A stretch of DNA of 30,625 nucleotides from CAYMEK01 sp964389305 (GCA_964389305.1 CAYMEK010000057.1:1-30625); one strand, 5' to 3'. Positions 1 through 8,234 are shown, numbered from the stretch's first letter. Notes: generated by a model not told the origin, from the letters alone. Numbers and translations: made by a program.

Positions 1-56
1 CCGTACTCCTCCTCACCGACCTCGAAGCTGATGAGCTGGTTCAGGTCGCCCTCCAT
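1..56 (-). CDS. cheW: CheW chemotaxis coupling protein (N-terminal fragment)
   Basis: The first 18 codons read MEGDLNQLISFEVGEEEY, which matches the start of CheW proteins (a short lead, then a QL-(V/I)-(T/S)-F strand and a G-x-E-x-Y turn). CheW couples chemoreceptors to the P5 domain of CheA at the inner face of the membrane. The ATG lies one base after the TGA of the HD-GYP gene (TGAAATG), so it is probably translationally coupled as the last visible gene of the che operon. The rest lies beyond the left edge. Only 18 residues are visible, so the call rests on this short match plus the operon context, which otherwise lacks a coupling protein. Confidence 0.75.
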   Translation of the reverse strand, partial: MEGDLNQLISFEVGEEEY

Positions 57-57
57 T

Positions 58-1269
58 TCATGTAGATGACTCTTCTGGTTGTAGCTTTCCAAAACTCTCA
101 CCTCCTCCTTGCCTGTATTTGAGATTTGCCCGCATCGACGATGCGCTTTGCGGTCGTACTTTTTCCTTTTTTCCCTTCACCTGCCAGGCGTCTTCCTGGA
201 TCTCGAGAAACTTTTCAACTATCTCGGGATCAAAGTGCTTTCCCGACTGCGCTTTCAGCTCCGCCACGAAGGCCGAGAAGGGAAGCGCCTTTCGGTACGG
301 CCGGTCGTACATCATGGCGTCCAGTGCATCGGTGACGGCGAAGATTCTGGCCGCCAGGGGGATGTTTTTGCCCTTCAGCCCATAGGGGTAGCCGCTGCCG
401 TCGAATTTTTCGTGGTGAAAGAGCACCACGTCTGTCGCCTGTCCCAAGAACTCGATATTGCTGATCATCTTGAAGCCGAGGACAGGGTGCACCTTGACCA
501 GCTCCATCTCCTCCGTGGTGAGACCCGAGGATTTGGTGAGCACGTGCTCCGGAATGCCGATCTTGCCGATATCGTGCAGGTAAGCACTCCACTTCAGGTT
601 GCGCAGCTCCACCGCAGACAATCCCATCGCCTTGCCGAGAAGCAGGCTGTTCTCCGCCACCCTCCGGCAGTGCTCTTCGGTCTCCGGATCCCTCAAGTCG
701 AGGGCGGCCCCGAGTGCGGCCACCGTCATATCGTAGATGCGCTCTATCTGCTCGGTGGTTTTGAGGAGCTTTTCCATCATGGCGTTGACCAAACCTTCCA
801 GATGTGTCTGGTAGTAATGGTAACGCACCCGGGAGTGCCACTCTTCCACCACCTTGGCCAGCCTTTCTTTGAACAGAGCCAGCGTGAAGGGCTTGGAGAT
901 AAAATCGTAGGCCCCTTTCCGGATGACCTGCACCGCGGTGTTCAGCTCATGCTCGCCGGTGATGATCACCACAATCGTATGGCTGTTGAAGTTCGGGCGC
1001 TCCTCCAGCAGGCTGACGCCGGAGCCGTCGGGAAGCCTGAGATCCAGGTACACGATGTCGTAGTGATTTCTTTTGGCCAGAGCTCTAGCCGATTCGACGC
1101 TCTTCGCCTTGTCGCAGATAAATCCGCAGCGGGCGAGGATCATCGATACCAGCTTGAGAATCGCCTCGTCGTCATCCACAACCAGGATTCTGGGCGACAG
1201 AGGCGGCATCGCCAGCTCCATGCCGATTATCTCCGTGTTTTCCGTCGGGCTCTCCGACCGCCACTCCAT
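58..1269 (-). CDS. Response regulator with HD-GYP domain (predicted c-di-GMP phosphodiesterase)
   Basis: This 403-residue protein has an N-terminal receiver domain (about 26-145, phospho-acceptor Asp76 in YLDLRLPD, Thr104, Lys126) and an HD-GYP domain (about 180-360). The metal-binding HDIGK motif is at 232-236, His285-His286 follow, and the signature GSGYP is at 291-295. HD-GYP proteins hydrolyse cyclic di-GMP, here probably under control of receiver phosphorylation. The last 40 residues are polar and basic and unlike any domain I know. The ATG at 1269 has a GGAGG Shine-Dalgarno seven bases upstream. The gene follows comFB by 25 bases and overlaps nothing. Its place in the che operon suggests CheA or a paralogous kinase may phosphorylate it. 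Activity is predicted from intact motifs, not shown. Confidence 0.93.
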   Translation of the reverse strand: MEWRSESPTENTEIIGMELAMPPLSPRILVVDDDEAILKLVSMILARCGFICDKAKSVESARALAKRNHYDIVYLDLRLPDGSGVSLLEERPNFNSHTIVVIITGEHELNTAVQVIRKGAYDFISKPFTLALFKERLAKVVEEWHSRVRYHYYQTHLEGLVNAMMEKLLKTTEQIERIYDMTVAALGAALDLRDPETEEHCRRVAENSLLLGKAMGLSAVELRNLKWSAYLHDIGKIGIPEHVLTKSSGLTTEEMELVKVHPVLGFKMISNIEFLGQATDVVLFHHEKFDGSGYPYGLKGKNIPLAARIFAVTDALDAMMYDRPYRKALPFSAFVAELKAQSGKHFDPEIVEKFLEIQEDAWQVKGKKEKVRPQSASSMRANLKYRQGGGESFGKLQPEESST

Positions 1270-1294
1270 GCCTTCCCCTCCACTTACCGTTGTG

Positions 1295-1585
1295 TCAACC
1301 GTGATGCGGATGAGCTCGGAGCTGCTTCAGCCCGGCCCGTACAGCCAGATCGATCTCTACCTGGATCTTTTTCTGAAGCCCTTCGTCTGGATGAAGGTCC
1401 CCGAGCATCGAGGTCCTGTAGCGCGGGGTTACCCGGTTCAGGATGAACGCCACCAGGTCGAGCACGCAGGTCTCACACCTGCAGATGTCCTCCCGCTCCT
1501 CCAGCAGCCTCTCGACCCGCTCATAAACCAGCTCTCTGGTCCCGTTGCGGATTTGTTCGACGTCGTACAACTCCTCTAGTCTCAT
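1295..1585 (-). CDS. ComFB-family protein
   Basis: This 96-residue protein resembles the ComFB family: a conserved N-terminal helix with NGTRELVYERVERLL, a cysteine motif CRCETC (35-40), then a DLVAFILN helix and the P-R-Y motif at 54-56. ComFB was named from the B. subtilis late-competence operon, but relatives are widespread; cyanobacterial members have been reported to bind cyclic di-nucleotides such as c-di-GMP. I chose the ATG at 1585 over the in-frame ATG at 1597 because GGAG sits six bases upstream of the former and nothing good precedes the latter. It lies between cheB and an HD-GYP phosphodiesterase gene, which fits a c-di-GMP receptor acting on motility. That role is inference. The cysteines could bind zinc. 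Confidence 0.85.
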   Translation of the reverse strand: MRLEELYDVEQIRNGTRELVYERVERLLEEREDICRCETCVLDLVAFILNRVTPRYRTSMLGDLHPDEGLQKKIQVEIDLAVRAGLKQLRAHPHHG

Positions 1586-1605
1586 TGCAGTCTCCATCTC
1601 GTTAT

Positions 1606-2703
1606 TCAGGCGGAGGCCCGATCGCAGACGGTTTGCAGCAGCCGTCCCGGGATTTGCTGCAGTGCCAGAACCTCGTCGGCGTCGCCGTTGGCAATTACTT
1701 CCCGGTTCATTCCGAAGATGACCGACGAGTCCTTGTTCTGGGCCAGGATGTAGCCGCCCCGTCTGCGCAGCTCCCCTATTCCGTCTGCTCCGTCCCTGCC
1801 CATACCGGTCATGATCACCCCGATAGCACGGGGCCCGTACTCCCGGGCCACCGAGTGCATGAGGACGTCGACGGAGGGCCGGTGGCCGGAAACCGGAGCA
1901 CGCTGATTCAATAGCACCTTGGGCTCCGCGGCGTAGCGCAGGACTGCCAGGTGGTGGTTGCCGGGTGCGATAAGAACGCGTCCGGGCAGAATTGCGTCGC
2001 CGCTCTCCGCTTCCTTGACCCGCAGGGGACAAGTGGCGTCGAGCCGTTCGGCGAAGGCTTTGGTGAACACCGGCGGCATGTGCTGCACCACCACGATAGC
2101 CAGCGGAAAGTCACCAGGCAGACCAGACAGCACGGTTTTCAAGGCCACCGGACCGCCCGTGGAGGTTCCGATAGCGACCAGCTCGTATCTGCCCGCTGCC
2201 GGGCGACCGGCCGGCGGTCTGACCAGACCGAGCGGTTTGCGGGCTCCATCAGCGGGCCGCGGGACGGCGGGCGCTTCACCGGTGGGGGGAGCCTCAACCG
2301 ATTTCAAGTCAACACCACAGGCGCTCTTCACCTTCTCGATCAGCTCCCGGGCCACTGCGTCCAATCCCCCGGACAGCGACGCGGTCGGCTTGAGCATGAA
2401 ATCCACAGCCCCCGCTTCCAGGGCCTGCAGAGTCAGCTCCGCGCCGCGTTTGGCATGCGCGCTGAGCACGATAACCGGCGTGGGCCTGCGTCGCATGATC
2501 TCTCGGATAGCCTCCAGGCCGCCCATACCGGGCATCTCCATGTCCATGGTGATCACATGCGGCTGTTCTCGTTCGAGCTTGTTCAGGGCGAATTCGGCTT
2601 TCGCCGCCGTGGCCGTTACGATAATCCCGGGGTCCTGGTTGAGGATATCGGTGGCGATCTTGCGTACCAGGGGTGAATCGTCTACGACCATGACTCGAAT
2701 CAT
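1606..2703 (-). CDS. cheB: CheB, receptor methylesterase/glutamine deamidase
   Basis: This 365-residue CheB removes methyl groups from chemoreceptor glutamates and deamidates receptor glutamines, giving adaptation. The receiver domain spans about 1-125, with phospho-acceptor Asp54 in ITMDMEMPG and Lys105. A proline-rich linker (about 135-170) joins it to the methylesterase domain (about 172-360), whose catalytic triad is visible as Ser181 (GTSTGG), His208 (VVQHMP) and Asp304 (MGRDGADG). The open frame extends further upstream, but MIRVMVVDDS is the normal N terminus. The ATG at 2703 overlaps the cheR stop as ATGA, with GGGGAG eight bases upstream. Length and architecture are typical. CheA is the expected phosphodonor. 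Confidence 0.97.
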   Translation of the reverse strand: MIRVMVVDDSPLVRKIATDILNQDPGIIVTATAAKAEFALNKLEREQPHVITMDMEMPGMGGLEAIREIMRRRPTPVIVLSAHAKRGAELTLQALEAGAVDFMLKPTASLSGGLDAVARELIEKVKSACGVDLKSVEAPPTGEAPAVPRPADGARKPLGLVRPPAGRPAAGRYELVAIGTSTGGPVALKTVLSGLPGDFPLAIVVVQHMPPVFTKAFAERLDATCPLRVKEAESGDAILPGRVLIAPGNHHLAVLRYAAEPKVLLNQRAPVSGHRPSVDVLMHSVAREYGPRAIGVIMTGMGRDGADGIGELRRRGGYILAQNKDSSVIFGMNREVIANGDADEVLALQQIPGRLLQTVCDRASA

Positions 2704-3554
2704 CTCGATCGCTCCCCAATCAACTGATAAACAGGCGCCTTGAGGCCTCTCATGTACTGGAATCGCTGGCTGGTACCCGTAAGCGACTCCGAGTGGCCGA
2801 TGCAAAGATATCCGTGCGGATCGAGCACTGCGCCGAAGTACTCGTCCACCAGCCGTCTCTGAGTCGGCTTGTCGAAGTAGATCATAACGTTGCGGCAGAA
2901 GATCAGGTCGAAGCTTTGCTGCGGGGGATCCTCTTTTAAAAGGTTGTGGACCTGGAACTGTACGCTTTCCCGGATCTCCCGCTTCACCTGATAGTTGCCG
3001 TCCCCGAGCACCAGAAAATAGCGCTGCAGGATATCTTGCGGCATGAAACGTATCGATCGCTCCCGGTACATACCCTCGCGGGCCTTTTCGATCACCTCGG
3101 TGTTGATATCGGTGGCGAAGATCTCTGCCTCTCCCCGCCAGAGGATGCCCCTGCCTTCCTCGACCAGTATCCGCAGGGTGTAGGGCTCCTCGCCCGTGGA
3201 GCAGCCGGCGCTCCAGACCCGGAGCCGCCGCTTGTGCTTGAACAGCCCGGGCAGAATCGTGTTTTGCAGCGCCGTGAAGTGGTTCGTTTCCCTGAAGAAG
3301 TAGGTCTCGTTGGTGCTTACCGCATCGATAAAGCGTACCAGCTCTTGCTCCCGACCCTCCCCTTCGGTGAGAAAACGATAATACTCATCGTAGCCGCTCA
3401 GCCCGAGGGTGACGATTCTTTTACGCAGCCGGTTGGAGACCAGGATGAGCTTGCTCTCCCGCATGTTGATGTTCGTCTTCTCGTAGATAAGCTCACGAAA
3501 CAGGTTGAAGGTTTTTTCGCTGAGCGGCTCGATGTAGGTGGCAAAATCGATCAC
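2700..3554 (-). CDS. cheR: CheR, chemoreceptor methyltransferase
   Basis: This 284-residue SAM-dependent methyltransferase adds methyl groups to receptor glutamates and opposes CheB. It has the all-helical N-terminal domain (about 1-80), the TNETYFFRE motif (81-89), the SAM-binding motif WSAGCSTGEEPYT (114-126), an acidic strand end at ATDIN (147-151) and the FCRNVMIYF motif (219-227). The start codon is GTG at 3554, overlapping the cheD stop as GTGA. The stop overlaps the cheB start as ATGA. These overlaps imply translational coupling and balanced CheD, CheR and CheB levels. No receptor gene lies in the window, so its substrates are encoded elsewhere. Confidence 0.97.
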   Translation of the reverse strand: MIDFATYIEPLSEKTFNLFRELIYEKTNINMRESKLILVSNRLRKRIVTLGLSGYDEYYRFLTEGEGREQELVRFIDAVSTNETYFFRETNHFTALQNTILPGLFKHKRRLRVWSAGCSTGEEPYTLRILVEEGRGILWRGEAEIFATDINTEVIEKAREGMYRERSIRFMPQDILQRYFLVLGDGNYQVKREIRESVQFQVHNLLKEDPPQQSFDLIFCRNVMIYFDKPTQRRLVDEYFGAVLDPHGYLCIGHSESLTGTSQRFQYMRGLKAPVYQLIGERSR

Positions 3555-4039
3555 TTCGCGGCTCCCGCTAACGCCACCGCCGCCAGAGTCTTCACCTGGA
3601 TTTCCCCGTTTTGGTTGTCGAACAGCACGGTTCTTCCCCTCTCACCGCCTGTTTCCTCAAATACGATCGGCAGCTCGAGTTCCTCGAGAATCTGGCGGAC
3701 CGCCTCGATGTTTTTTTCGCCCACGGTGGCGATCTTCTTGTCCTCGCTGTACCTGAACATATTGGCTCCACCGGTGATATAGGCGCGGAGATTTTCCCTC
3801 TTTCCTCCCCGTTTGAGCAGGCGGGATAGCAGAGCCGGTATGGCTGTGTCGGCGTATTTGCCTACACTCATGTCCTGCCGCAGGCGCCGCGGCAGCATGA
3901 TATGAGCCAGTCCGCTGAGATTCTTCTTACCGTCGTGAAGGATTACTCCCACGCAGGAGCCCAGGGTGGTTTTGAGAAGCTTCGAGTTCTCCACCACTCC
4001 CATCTCCGCCATCTTGACCAGAAAAACATCGTTTGCCAT
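3551..4039 (-). CDS. cheD: CheD, receptor glutamine deamidase
   Basis: CheD (162 residues) deamidates specific glutamines on chemoreceptors and, in B. subtilis and Thermotoga, also binds CheC and stimulates its CheY-P phosphatase activity. The catalytic cysteine is Cys29 in LGSCVGV, the His is His46 in LAHIMLP, and Thr24/Thr25 precede the cysteine. The YADTAIPALL and YITGGANMF motifs and the late GEKNIEAVRQIL segment are standard. It starts nine bases after cheA, with AGGAAAAGGA upstream, and its stop overlaps the cheR GTG. Its known partner CheC is present here only as a domain fused to CheA, encoded by the gene just upstream. Confidence 0.96.
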   Translation of the reverse strand: MANDVFLVKMAEMGVVENSKLLKTTLGSCVGVILHDGKKNLSGLAHIMLPRRLRQDMSVGKYADTAIPALLSRLLKRGGKRENLRAYITGGANMFRYSEDKKIATVGEKNIEAVRQILEELELPIVFEETGGERGRTVLFDNQNGEIQVKTLAAVALAGAAK

Positions 4040-4048
4040 GTCCTTTTC

Positions 4049-7000
4049 CTACGCTTGGGCGTTATGGTCCACAGCCCGCGTCACGGCGGAAACAAGCTTC
4101 CGCAGCGACTCGGTTTCCAGGAACATCAGCAGGTGGCAGACAACCTCTTCGTTTTCTTCGCTATAGATCAGGGCTTTGGTGAGCAGGATGCGGTCGCCGG
4201 GAGGGTTGAAACGAGCCAGGACCGAGTCGATGACCGGCTGGCACATATCCACACTGATCTCCGGGACTTCGGACTTCACGTTCAACTGCGCCCCGTCGGA
4301 AATAGCGTTGATGAACGAGGACGCCAGGATGTTTCCCAGTTCGGAAACTGCCGACAGATCCACCTCTTCCAGGGAAGTGCAGGCGCCGGGAGCCAGCCGG
4401 AGAATCCGCTCGTGAAACCTGAGCATGCTTGGAACCGGAATCACCATCAGGATCGCTCCGTCCAGGCTCCCTTCGATTCCCACGTACAATCCGCCCACCG
4501 GTGTTTCCTCTCCTCCGCAAAAGCCGGCGACCTCGCCGAGCTGCACGATCTGGGACTCTGGAAAGCTGACCCGGACCTCGCTGCCGGTCAGGCGGCTGAG
4601 AGCTATAGAAGCCTGGATGGCCCCGGTATTGTGTATCTCCTCGATGAGAGGACCCTTGCTCTCTTTGAGCCCCTCGTCCAGCTCCTGGTCCGGGTTCACC
4701 TGCTGGTCATCCTCGTCGGCGGCCTCTGATGGCTCCGGCTCCTCCAGCACCAGCACCTCTACATCTTCGGCCTGCCCCGCCTCGACCTGCTGTTCGTCCT
4801 CTCCGGCGGCCGGCGGCTCCTGCTCTTCCACATCCTCGACTTCCAATTCCGTGACTTCCACATCCTCGACTTCCACATCCTCGGCCTGCGCCGTCTCGGC
4901 CTGCTGTCCGTCCTCTGCGGCGGCCTCCGGTGGCTCCGGCTCTTCCACATCCCCGATCGCTGTTCGATCCTCCGTCTCTTGTCCGCCGGCATCCACACCC
5001 GCCTGCGACTGCCGCTCCGGTTCGATTCCGGGAGCTTGCGTCTGCTGCTGCTCCGCGGCCTCCTCCCCGACTGCTGAGCCCCCCTCTTCGGCAGCGGCCT
5101 CGGTGGGCCGCCGGCCGACGGGGGATTTTGCCGAAGCACTGTGACCGGCGTTAAGCTCCTGAAAGCTGAAAATGCCGCTGTCGGTAATGGCATTCTCCGC
5201 CGTTCCGCCGTAGTAGTACTGCCGTACCAGGGCCTCCACATCCACGATCAGAGCGATCTTGCCATTGCCCAGGATCGAGGCGCCGATCAGCCCCTCGATC
5301 TCCCGGTAGTGTCGGCTCAACGACTTGATCACAATCTCCCCGGTGCCGATCACCCGGTCCACCCCCAGGCCGATTTTCTTCTCCTCGTAGTCTACGATCA
5401 CTACAGGCATTCTCCGGTCTTCGCCCTCTGCGCTCGAGCCGTTACCGCCAGAGCGCATCTCCAGGGCTTCCCGCAGATGCACCACCGCCAGCACCTCGTC
5501 CCTCAGGCGGATCGCCGGACGGGTACCTACGGACTTCAGTTCCCCTTCCCCCACCTTGAGCACTTCTTTCACTGCGGACAGCGGAATGGCCAGGGTGGAG
5601 CCGGAGACTTCCGCCAGGACCGCCGGGATGATGGCCATGGTCAGCGGGAGGGAGATGATGACTGTGGTCCCGCGGCCGGCCAGGGAGCGGATGCGAAGGC
5701 TTCCCCCCATGCCCTCGATGGCCCTCTTCACCACGTCCATGCCCACACCCCTGCCCGAGACCTCCGAAACCTGGCTGGCAGTGGTAAAGCCGGGCAGGAA
5801 AATCAGGCTTAAGACCTGCTCGTTGGAAAGCCTGCCCACCTCCTCCGGCCGCACCAGGCCTTTCTCCACCGCCTTGTTCAACACAGCCTGCTTGTCCAGA
5901 CCCCGGCCGTCATCGGATACTTCGATGCAGATGTGATCGCCGTCCTGATAGGCCCCCAGCCGTATCTGTCCGACCGGCGCCTTGCCGGCAGCCAGCCGTT
6001 GCTCTCTGGACTCGATACCGTGGTCCACGGCGTTGCGAACCAAGTGCACCAGGGGATCGCCGATTCTGTCCATCACCTTCTTGTCGATCTCGGTCTCCTC
6101 CCCGTACACATCGAGGGCGATCTCCTTCTTTCTGTCCTTGGCCAGGTCCCGGACTACCCGGTAGAAACGGCCGAATACATTGCTAACCGGAAGCATTCGG
6201 ACCTTCATGATACCGTCCTGAAGGTCTCTGGTGATCTTGGCCAGGGACTCTGTCTTGGTCTCCAGGTCGACGATCTGCTCGTTCTTCCCGTACCGTACTT
6301 TCAGCTCCTGGGCCAGGGAAAGGAAGCCGGAGTTTTGAATCACCAGCTCCCCCACCAGGTTCAGCAGCGTGTCCAGTCTTTCTACCGAAACCCGGACCAC
6401 TTCCTCCGCCTTGGTCGCCCGGCTGGCAGTCGGAGTTGGCTCGGCGGACGCCTCGCTGGCTTCCCCGCCGCCGGAACCCTCTAGCCCGCCGGGCTCAGCC
6501 CCACCTGTCAGCTCTTCGAAGGAGGTTATCTCCAGCAGATCGACGTTGAAGGCTTCCCGCAGCTTCTCCTCGCTGGCCTCCGTATCCAGGGTCATCCTGT
6601 ACACGAACCTGCCCCCGGTGTCCTTCAGGATCTCCGGGGCCGGATCCTCGGCCAGAATCGTGGCCACCCCGGCCAGCCGGTTTCGAATTAGAAAGGCCCT
6701 CAAGAATCCTTCCCGGCCGGTCGCCTTGATAAACAGCTCCAGCCGGTAGCGCCGCCATCCGGGACCGGCTGCCCCGGAGGCGGTGGATTCCGTGGGGGAA
6801 ACATCCTCCGGCGATCCAACAGAGGTTTGAGAGTCGGGATTCTCTGTCTCTTGCTCGCCGGCCCGATCCGGCCGCTCCGCACCGCCGCCGCTCTGAGCCC
6901 AGAGCCGGCCGATAAAATCCCCCAGGTCCTCGTCAAACTCCCGCCCCTCTGTGAAGCTCTCCACCATCCGAGTGGAGAAGTCCAGGCCCTGGAACAACAG

Positions 7001-7264
7001 GTCGATCATCTCGGTGCTGAGGCTGGCGGTCCCATCCCGCAGGTCCTGGAGAGCGGATTCCAGCTCATGCGTCAGCTTCTGCAGCTTGTCGAAGCCGATG
7101 AATCCCGCCGAGCCTTTCAAGGTGTGAATGGCCCGGAACATCTGGTGGATCAGCTCCTGGTTTTCCGGATTCTTCTCCAGGCTCAACAACGCCGCTTCCC
7201 ATTCCTCCAGGTGCTCTCTGGACTCCTCGGCGAATATCGTCCTGTATTCCGCTGTTACTTCCAT
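4049..7264 (-). CDS. cheA: CheA histidine kinase with fused C-terminal CheC-type phosphatase domain
   Basis: This 1071-residue protein is much longer than usual CheA (about 650-700). Domains in order: Hpt/P1 (1-125, phospho-accepting His47 in IHTLKGSA); a P2-like domain (about 170-255) that should bind CheY; P3 dimerisation (about 290-360); P4 ATPase (about 365-540, N-box Asn411, DDGRGL 451-456, GRGVGMD 504-510); P5 CheW-like (about 545-690); an acidic, Gln-rich linker with imperfect repeats (about 715-865); then a CheC-like domain (about 870-1050). The CheC part has two phosphatase signatures: E876-x2-N879-x22-P902 and S971-x3-E975-x2-N978-x22-P1001. The ATG at 7264 has GGAGGA six bases upstream. 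The kinase is predicted to phosphorylate CheY and CheB, and the fused domain to dephosphorylate CheY-P. The domain order is read directly; the activity is inferred. Confidence 0.95.
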   Translation of the reverse strand: MEVTAEYRTIFAEESREHLEEWEAALLSLEKNPENQELIHQMFRAIHTLKGSAGFIGFDKLQKLTHELESALQDLRDGTASLSTEMIDLLFQGLDFSTRMVESFTEGREFDEDLGDFIGRLWAQSGGGAERPDRAGEQETENPDSQTSVGSPEDVSPTESTASGAAGPGWRRYRLELFIKATGREGFLRAFLIRNRLAGVATILAEDPAPEILKDTGGRFVYRMTLDTEASEEKLREAFNVDLLEITSFEELTGGAEPGGLEGSGGGEASEASAEPTPTASRATKAEEVVRVSVERLDTLLNLVGELVIQNSGFLSLAQELKVRYGKNEQIVDLETKTESLAKITRDLQDGIMKVRMLPVSNVFGRFYRVVRDLAKDRKKEIALDVYGEETEIDKKVMDRIGDPLVHLVRNAVDHGIESREQRLAAGKAPVGQIRLGAYQDGDHICIEVSDDGRGLDKQAVLNKAVEKGLVRPEEVGRLSNEQVLSLIFLPGFTTASQVSEVSGRGVGMDVVKRAIEGMGGSLRIRSLAGRGTTVIISLPLTMAIIPAVLAEVSGSTLAIPLSAVKEVLKVGEGELKSVGTRPAIRLRDEVLAVVHLREALEMRSGGNGSSAEGEDRRMPVVIVDYEEKKIGLGVDRVIGTGEIVIKSLSRHYREIEGLIGASILGNGKIALIVDVEALVRQYYYGGTAENAITDSGIFSFQELNAGHSASAKSPVGRRPTEAAAEEGGSAVGEEAAEQQQTQAPGIEPERQSQAGVDAGGQETEDRTAIGDVEEPEPPEAAAEDGQQAETAQAEDVEVEDVEVTELEVEDVEEQEPPAAGEDEQQVEAGQAEDVEVLVLEEPEPSEAADEDDQQVNPDQELDEGLKESKGPLIEEIHNTGAIQASIALSRLTGSEVRVSFPESQIVQLGEVAGFCGGEETPVGGLYVGIEGSLDGAILMVIPVPSMLRFHERILRLAPGACTSLEEVDLSAVSELGNILASSFINAISDGAQLNVKSEVPEISVDMCQPVIDSVLARFNPPGDRILLTKALIYSEENEEVVCHLLMFLETESLRKLVSAVTRAVDHNAQA
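4655..4954 (-). repeat. Imperfect acidic tandem repeats in the CheA linker
   Basis: The coding sequence for CheA residues about 771-870 contains three degenerate copies of a roughly 25-40 residue unit with the pattern (E)PEPPEA-x-DGQQ-x-AEDVEV, plus an inner EDVEV duplication around residues 795-814. At DNA level the phrase cttccacatcctcg recurs between about 4855 and 4885 and again near 4945. The segment tethers the CheC-like domain to the kinase core and is probably disordered. Such arrays are prone to length change by slippage. Confidence 0.7.
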
Positions 7265-7320
7265 GGTATTTCCTCCGCCCTTTGCGGGCTGCTATGGATT
7301 TTACGGCACCGATCGGTAAT

Positions 7321-7842
7321 CTAGATTTCGGTCAGCACGCTGTCCAGCGCGTCGATCTCGTTCAACGTTTCCTGCTCTTCCACGGCGATCGAGATCTCGA
7401 TCGGCCCGTACTGGGTGTACAGCCCGAGCACCAGGGCCGGTTTGGGTATCAGGTTGATGCTCAAGTTTTCTCCGGTAGCGATCGCGGGAGTAGTGATCTT
7501 CAGGGCGTAGTCTTTCCTCTGATTGAGAAGGGCTGTGGCGTTGCCGGTAATCATGTTGGCCAGCTCGCCCAGGGTGTCCACGAACATGATCTTTTTCTCC
7601 TGTGGTGAGCGGCCGGACAGGAGCCTGTCCACCAGCCTCTCGGCCAGCGAGCTTTCCATGCTGTACACCACCTGCCCGACCAGAAAACCGTAGATGCCGA
7701 TGATAATCGACACTCCGTGAGAGGGCTCGACTTTGGCCTTGTAGCTGAGATGCCCCCGGCGCACTTCGATACCGGTAATCTGGGTTACCACCTTCATGGC
7801 CGCTTCAATGAACGGATTGACATATTTCGCATTGACCTTCAT
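7321..7842 (-). CDS. cheX: CheX, CheY-P phosphatase
   Basis: This 173-residue protein belongs to the CheC/CheX/FliY phosphatase family and is closest to CheX. It has one complete catalytic signature, D89-x3-E93-x2-N96-x22-P119, in the helix TLGELANMITGNATALL. CheX is a dimeric phosphatase that shuts off CheY-P and is the main one in spirochaetes, where a separate CheZ is missing. The N-terminal NPFIEAAMKVV helix is also typical. The ATG at 7842 has AAGGAG ten bases upstream. It sits 29 bases after cheY and 56 bases before cheA. With the CheC-like domain fused to CheA, the cell would have two CheY-P phosphatase activities encoded in one operon. Confidence 0.93.
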   Translation of the reverse strand: MKVNAKYVNPFIEAAMKVVTQITGIEVRRGHLSYKAKVEPSHGVSIIIGIYGFLVGQVVYSMESSLAERLVDRLLSGRSPQEKKIMFVDTLGELANMITGNATALLNQRKDYALKITTPAIATGENLSINLIPKPALVLGLYTQYGPIEISIAVEEQETLNEIDALDSVLTEI

Positions 7843-7871
7843 GTATGTATTTCTCCTTCCTTCGCCGCTGT

Positions 7872-8234
7872 TTAAGCCAGGGCTTTCTCCACCGCCGAAA
7901 CGATCCGTTCCGACTCAAAGGGTTTTACTACGAAGTCCTTGACCCCCAGGGCCAGGCTGTCCATCAGCATCTTTTCCTGCCCGAGGGCGGTGACCATTAC
8001 GATGCGGGCATTGGGGTCACCAGCCAGAATGTCCCGCGCCGCCTCCAGGCCGTCTTTCTCCTTCATGGTGATATCCATGGTGACCAGGTCCGGTTTCAGC
8101 TCCTGGTAGAGCTTAACTGCCTCGTTTCCGTTGGCCGCTTCACCGCAGATCTCGAATCCATACGGAGTGAGGGTGTCTTTGACGATCATGCGCATGAAAT
8201 TGGCGTCGTCGACGATCAACACTCGCTTTGACAT
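7872..8234 (-). CDS. cheY: CheY chemotaxis response regulator
   Basis: This 120-residue single receiver domain has all active-site residues: Asp9-Asp10, phospho-acceptor Asp54 (VTMDITM), Thr82 (VTALGQ) and Lys104 (VVKPF). Phosphorylated by CheA, CheY would diffuse to the flagellar switch. The sequence, with KEKDGLEA after the acceptor, is of the Thermotoga/Bacillus/spirochaete type. It is the first gene of the operon and has AAGGAG five bases before the ATG. A consensus sigma-54 promoter lies about 100 bases upstream. No output domain is fused. Confidence 0.96.
   Translation of the reverse strand: MSKRVLIVDDANFMRMIVKDTLTPYGFEICGEAANGNEAVKLYQELKPDLVTMDITMKEKDGLEAARDILAGDPNARIVMVTALGQEKMLMDSLALGVKDFVVKPFESERIVSAVEKALA

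Noticed and set aside
1270..1298. TTGACA on the minus strand at the end of comFB as a promoter for the HD-GYP gene
   Set aside because: No -10 box follows at proper spacing; the 25-base gap instead holds a good Shine-Dalgarno.
4850..4960. Short DNA repeats that might suggest a CRISPR array
   Set aside because: They are in-frame codon repeats of the CheA linker, without regular unique spacers.
3902..5144. Long plus-strand open frames opposite cheA, including a Ser/Cys-rich 239-residue frame
   Set aside because: They mirror the minus-strand cheA codons, especially its acidic repeat linker, and show no family motifs.
7308..7317. Palindrome ACCGATCGGT before cheA and similar CCGATCGG at 20612-20619
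   Set aside because: Short, G+C-balanced and present in unrelated positions; no consistent placement to promoters, so chance is likely.
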